From NCBI RefSeq assembly GCF_038502225.1, contig NC_091341.1, forward strand, positions 3,604,753 through 3,668,752: DNA of 64,000 bases, written 5' to 3'. This document shows positions 63,131 through 64,000 of the stretch, one piece after another. The DNA is from Cherax quadricarinatus. Its lineage: Eukaryota > Arthropoda > Malacostraca > Decapoda > Parastacidae. Below the pieces are notes generated by a model that was given only the letters and a program-made list of their open reading frames with translations, ran no database searches and was not told the origin of the DNA. The translations under genes and the position numbers were made by a program. Within the stretch, counting starts at the first letter, position 1; the number at the start of each line of letters is the position of its first letter.

Positions 63131-63480
63131 ACAAATAGAACAATTACAATTATTAGTAAGGCTGATTAGGTGTTCCCGAAGGAGGTGGTAGCATTAAGTG
63201 GTTTTCCTGATTCTTCTTTTTCTTTCTCTATGCTTTTGTTTATGACTTGAGAACGCCGAACTGCTTCCAATTCTCAACACTGATTTACTGCACAGGGAAA
63301 TGGGTTCCTGCAACTATTGGAACTTGGAGGTGCTCTGTGCTCAGAGTTATATAACCCATTCCCTAATTTTCGTTTCTGTGTGATACCTTAAGGAAGCCTC
63401 TGATCGACTTCAAACACCCAAAAAAGTGTACCATAATTAGAGCTGTTACTAGAGTACGTAGGCATCATTTTTCCATTTGT
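63131..63480. other. Spacer without recognised feature
   Basis: Nothing supported. Confidence 0.4.
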
Positions 63481-63483
63481 GTG

Positions 63484-63562
<79 letters not shown>
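63484..63562. repeat. (GA)n microsatellite
   Basis: GA run of about 38 units. Confidence 0.95.
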
Positions 63563-63565
<3 letters not shown>

Positions 63566-63935
63566 ACTTAAGCCACTTTAACCGTATTTACCCAAGAGTC
63601 GAGATGGACGGTTGTCAAGGTCATTGTTGCCTGAGAATCAATTTGCAACAGTCATTGTTATGGTGATGGCCGCGAATAGCCGTGAACTTGAGCGTTCTCC
63701 TGCCTCCGCTCACCTTGCTTGGTAGTGCTTTGCACATTGTGTTTGTGCGCGTTTTGCAGTAGTTTGCTTTCGTTGCATTTTGGGGAAGGTTTGTGGGTGG
63801 TAGGGGGTGTCGGAAGTGGTTGTGGTATTAGTGGTGTTGCTGTTTGTGGCGGTGTAAGGAGCATTGTGGGTATAATTTTTGTGTGTAAATTCTTTCCCGT
63901 CACTTTTTACTAAGCTGTTCGTTCTATCGCTTCAG
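63563..63935 (+). other. Intron immediately upstream of robo exon
   Basis: GT-rich sequence (63770-63870) without coding signal. It ends in a branch-point-like TACTAAG (63908-63914), a T/C-rich stretch and the acceptor CTTCAG ending at 63935. Confidence 0.6.
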
Positions 63936-64000
63936 GGCAGTTCCGGTCTCCGGAGATCACGGAACATCCTGCCGACTTGCTGGTGCCCAGGAACGAGCCA
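63936..64000 (+). CDS. robo: Roundabout (Robo) receptor, start of first Ig-domain exon (partial)
   Basis: Robo proteins are single-pass axon-guidance receptors that bind Slit through their first immunoglobulin domains. After the acceptor AG (63934-63935) the exon gives GG, completing a split codon, and then 21 codons from CAG at 63938. The peptide FRSPEITEHPADLLVPRNEP matches the entry strand of Robo Ig1, where animal Robos read P-x-I-x-E-H-P-x-D-x-x-V-x-x-x-E/D-P just before the first Ig cysteine. The phase-1 intron here is typical for a boundary before an Ig domain; the signal peptide would be on an upstream exon, which I do not find. VP-RNEP is closest, as I recall, to insect Robo2/Robo3, so the paralogue is open. 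The exon continues beyond the window. Confidence 0.85.

Overview
This 64 kb window is animal nuclear DNA, most likely from a decapod crustacean (crayfish, shrimp or lobster type). I infer this from three things. About a fifth to a quarter of the window is long tandem arrays. It carries the dispersed LINE and SINE families I associate with decapod genomes (tails around GGGGGCGTTGAYCCC, a tRNA-Val-headed SINE, and a CCGGACTTGAGTCC repeat). The only recognisable host coding sequence is an immunoglobulin-domain exon with a normal splice acceptor. No bacterial genes, operons, CRISPR arrays, rRNA or intact tRNA genes were found.

Host gene: the last 65 bases (63936-64000, + strand) are the start of an exon of a Roundabout (robo) axon-guidance receptor. 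It has a branch-point-like TACTAAG, a pyrimidine tract and a phase-1 acceptor. The sequence upstream is therefore probably a very long intron, or the 5' flank, of that gene. I find no other convincing exon.

Layout. 1-4.2 kb: a cluster of inverted-repeat (foldback) elements. Their arms can be drawn as hammerhead-ribozyme-like RNAs with covarying stems, and at least twenty arms are scattered across the window. 4.2-14.4 kb: dispersed repeats, a 24-copy poly-G minisatellite, a 27-bp array, nested LINE tails and a 36-bp array. 14.8-16.2 kb: LINE-A copy 1 (minus), with the reverse-transcriptase FADD motif. 16.4-25 kb: a tRNA-derived SINE, LINE tails and several dispersed repeats. 25.6-29.4 kb: a 31/33-bp array, a composite foldback, a long pyrimidine tract and microsatellites. 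30.2-31.4 kb: LINE-A copy 2, almost identical to copy 1 but lacking half of its catalytic motif. 32-37 kb: 28-bp and 24-bp arrays. 38-41 kb: two decayed LINE-A pieces, one embedded in a 28-bp minisatellite. 41.8-46 kb: GGT/GAT arrays, two SINEs and a 2.15 kb array of 20-bp units duplicated as 1.03 kb blocks. 48.3-50.1 kb: a 28-33 bp array followed by a decayed Tc1-type transposase. 51-63.5 kb: low-complexity DNA, dispersed repeats and several nested, decayed LINEs.

How the parts relate: LINE-A supplies its 3' tail to a tRNA-Val SINE, so the two look like an autonomous and non-autonomous pair. LINE-A and LINE-B both end in short 11-bp tandem repeats. Almost every long open reading frame in the window is an artefact of stop-free tandem repeats. 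Transposon reverse transcriptase and transposase remnants account for most of the rest.
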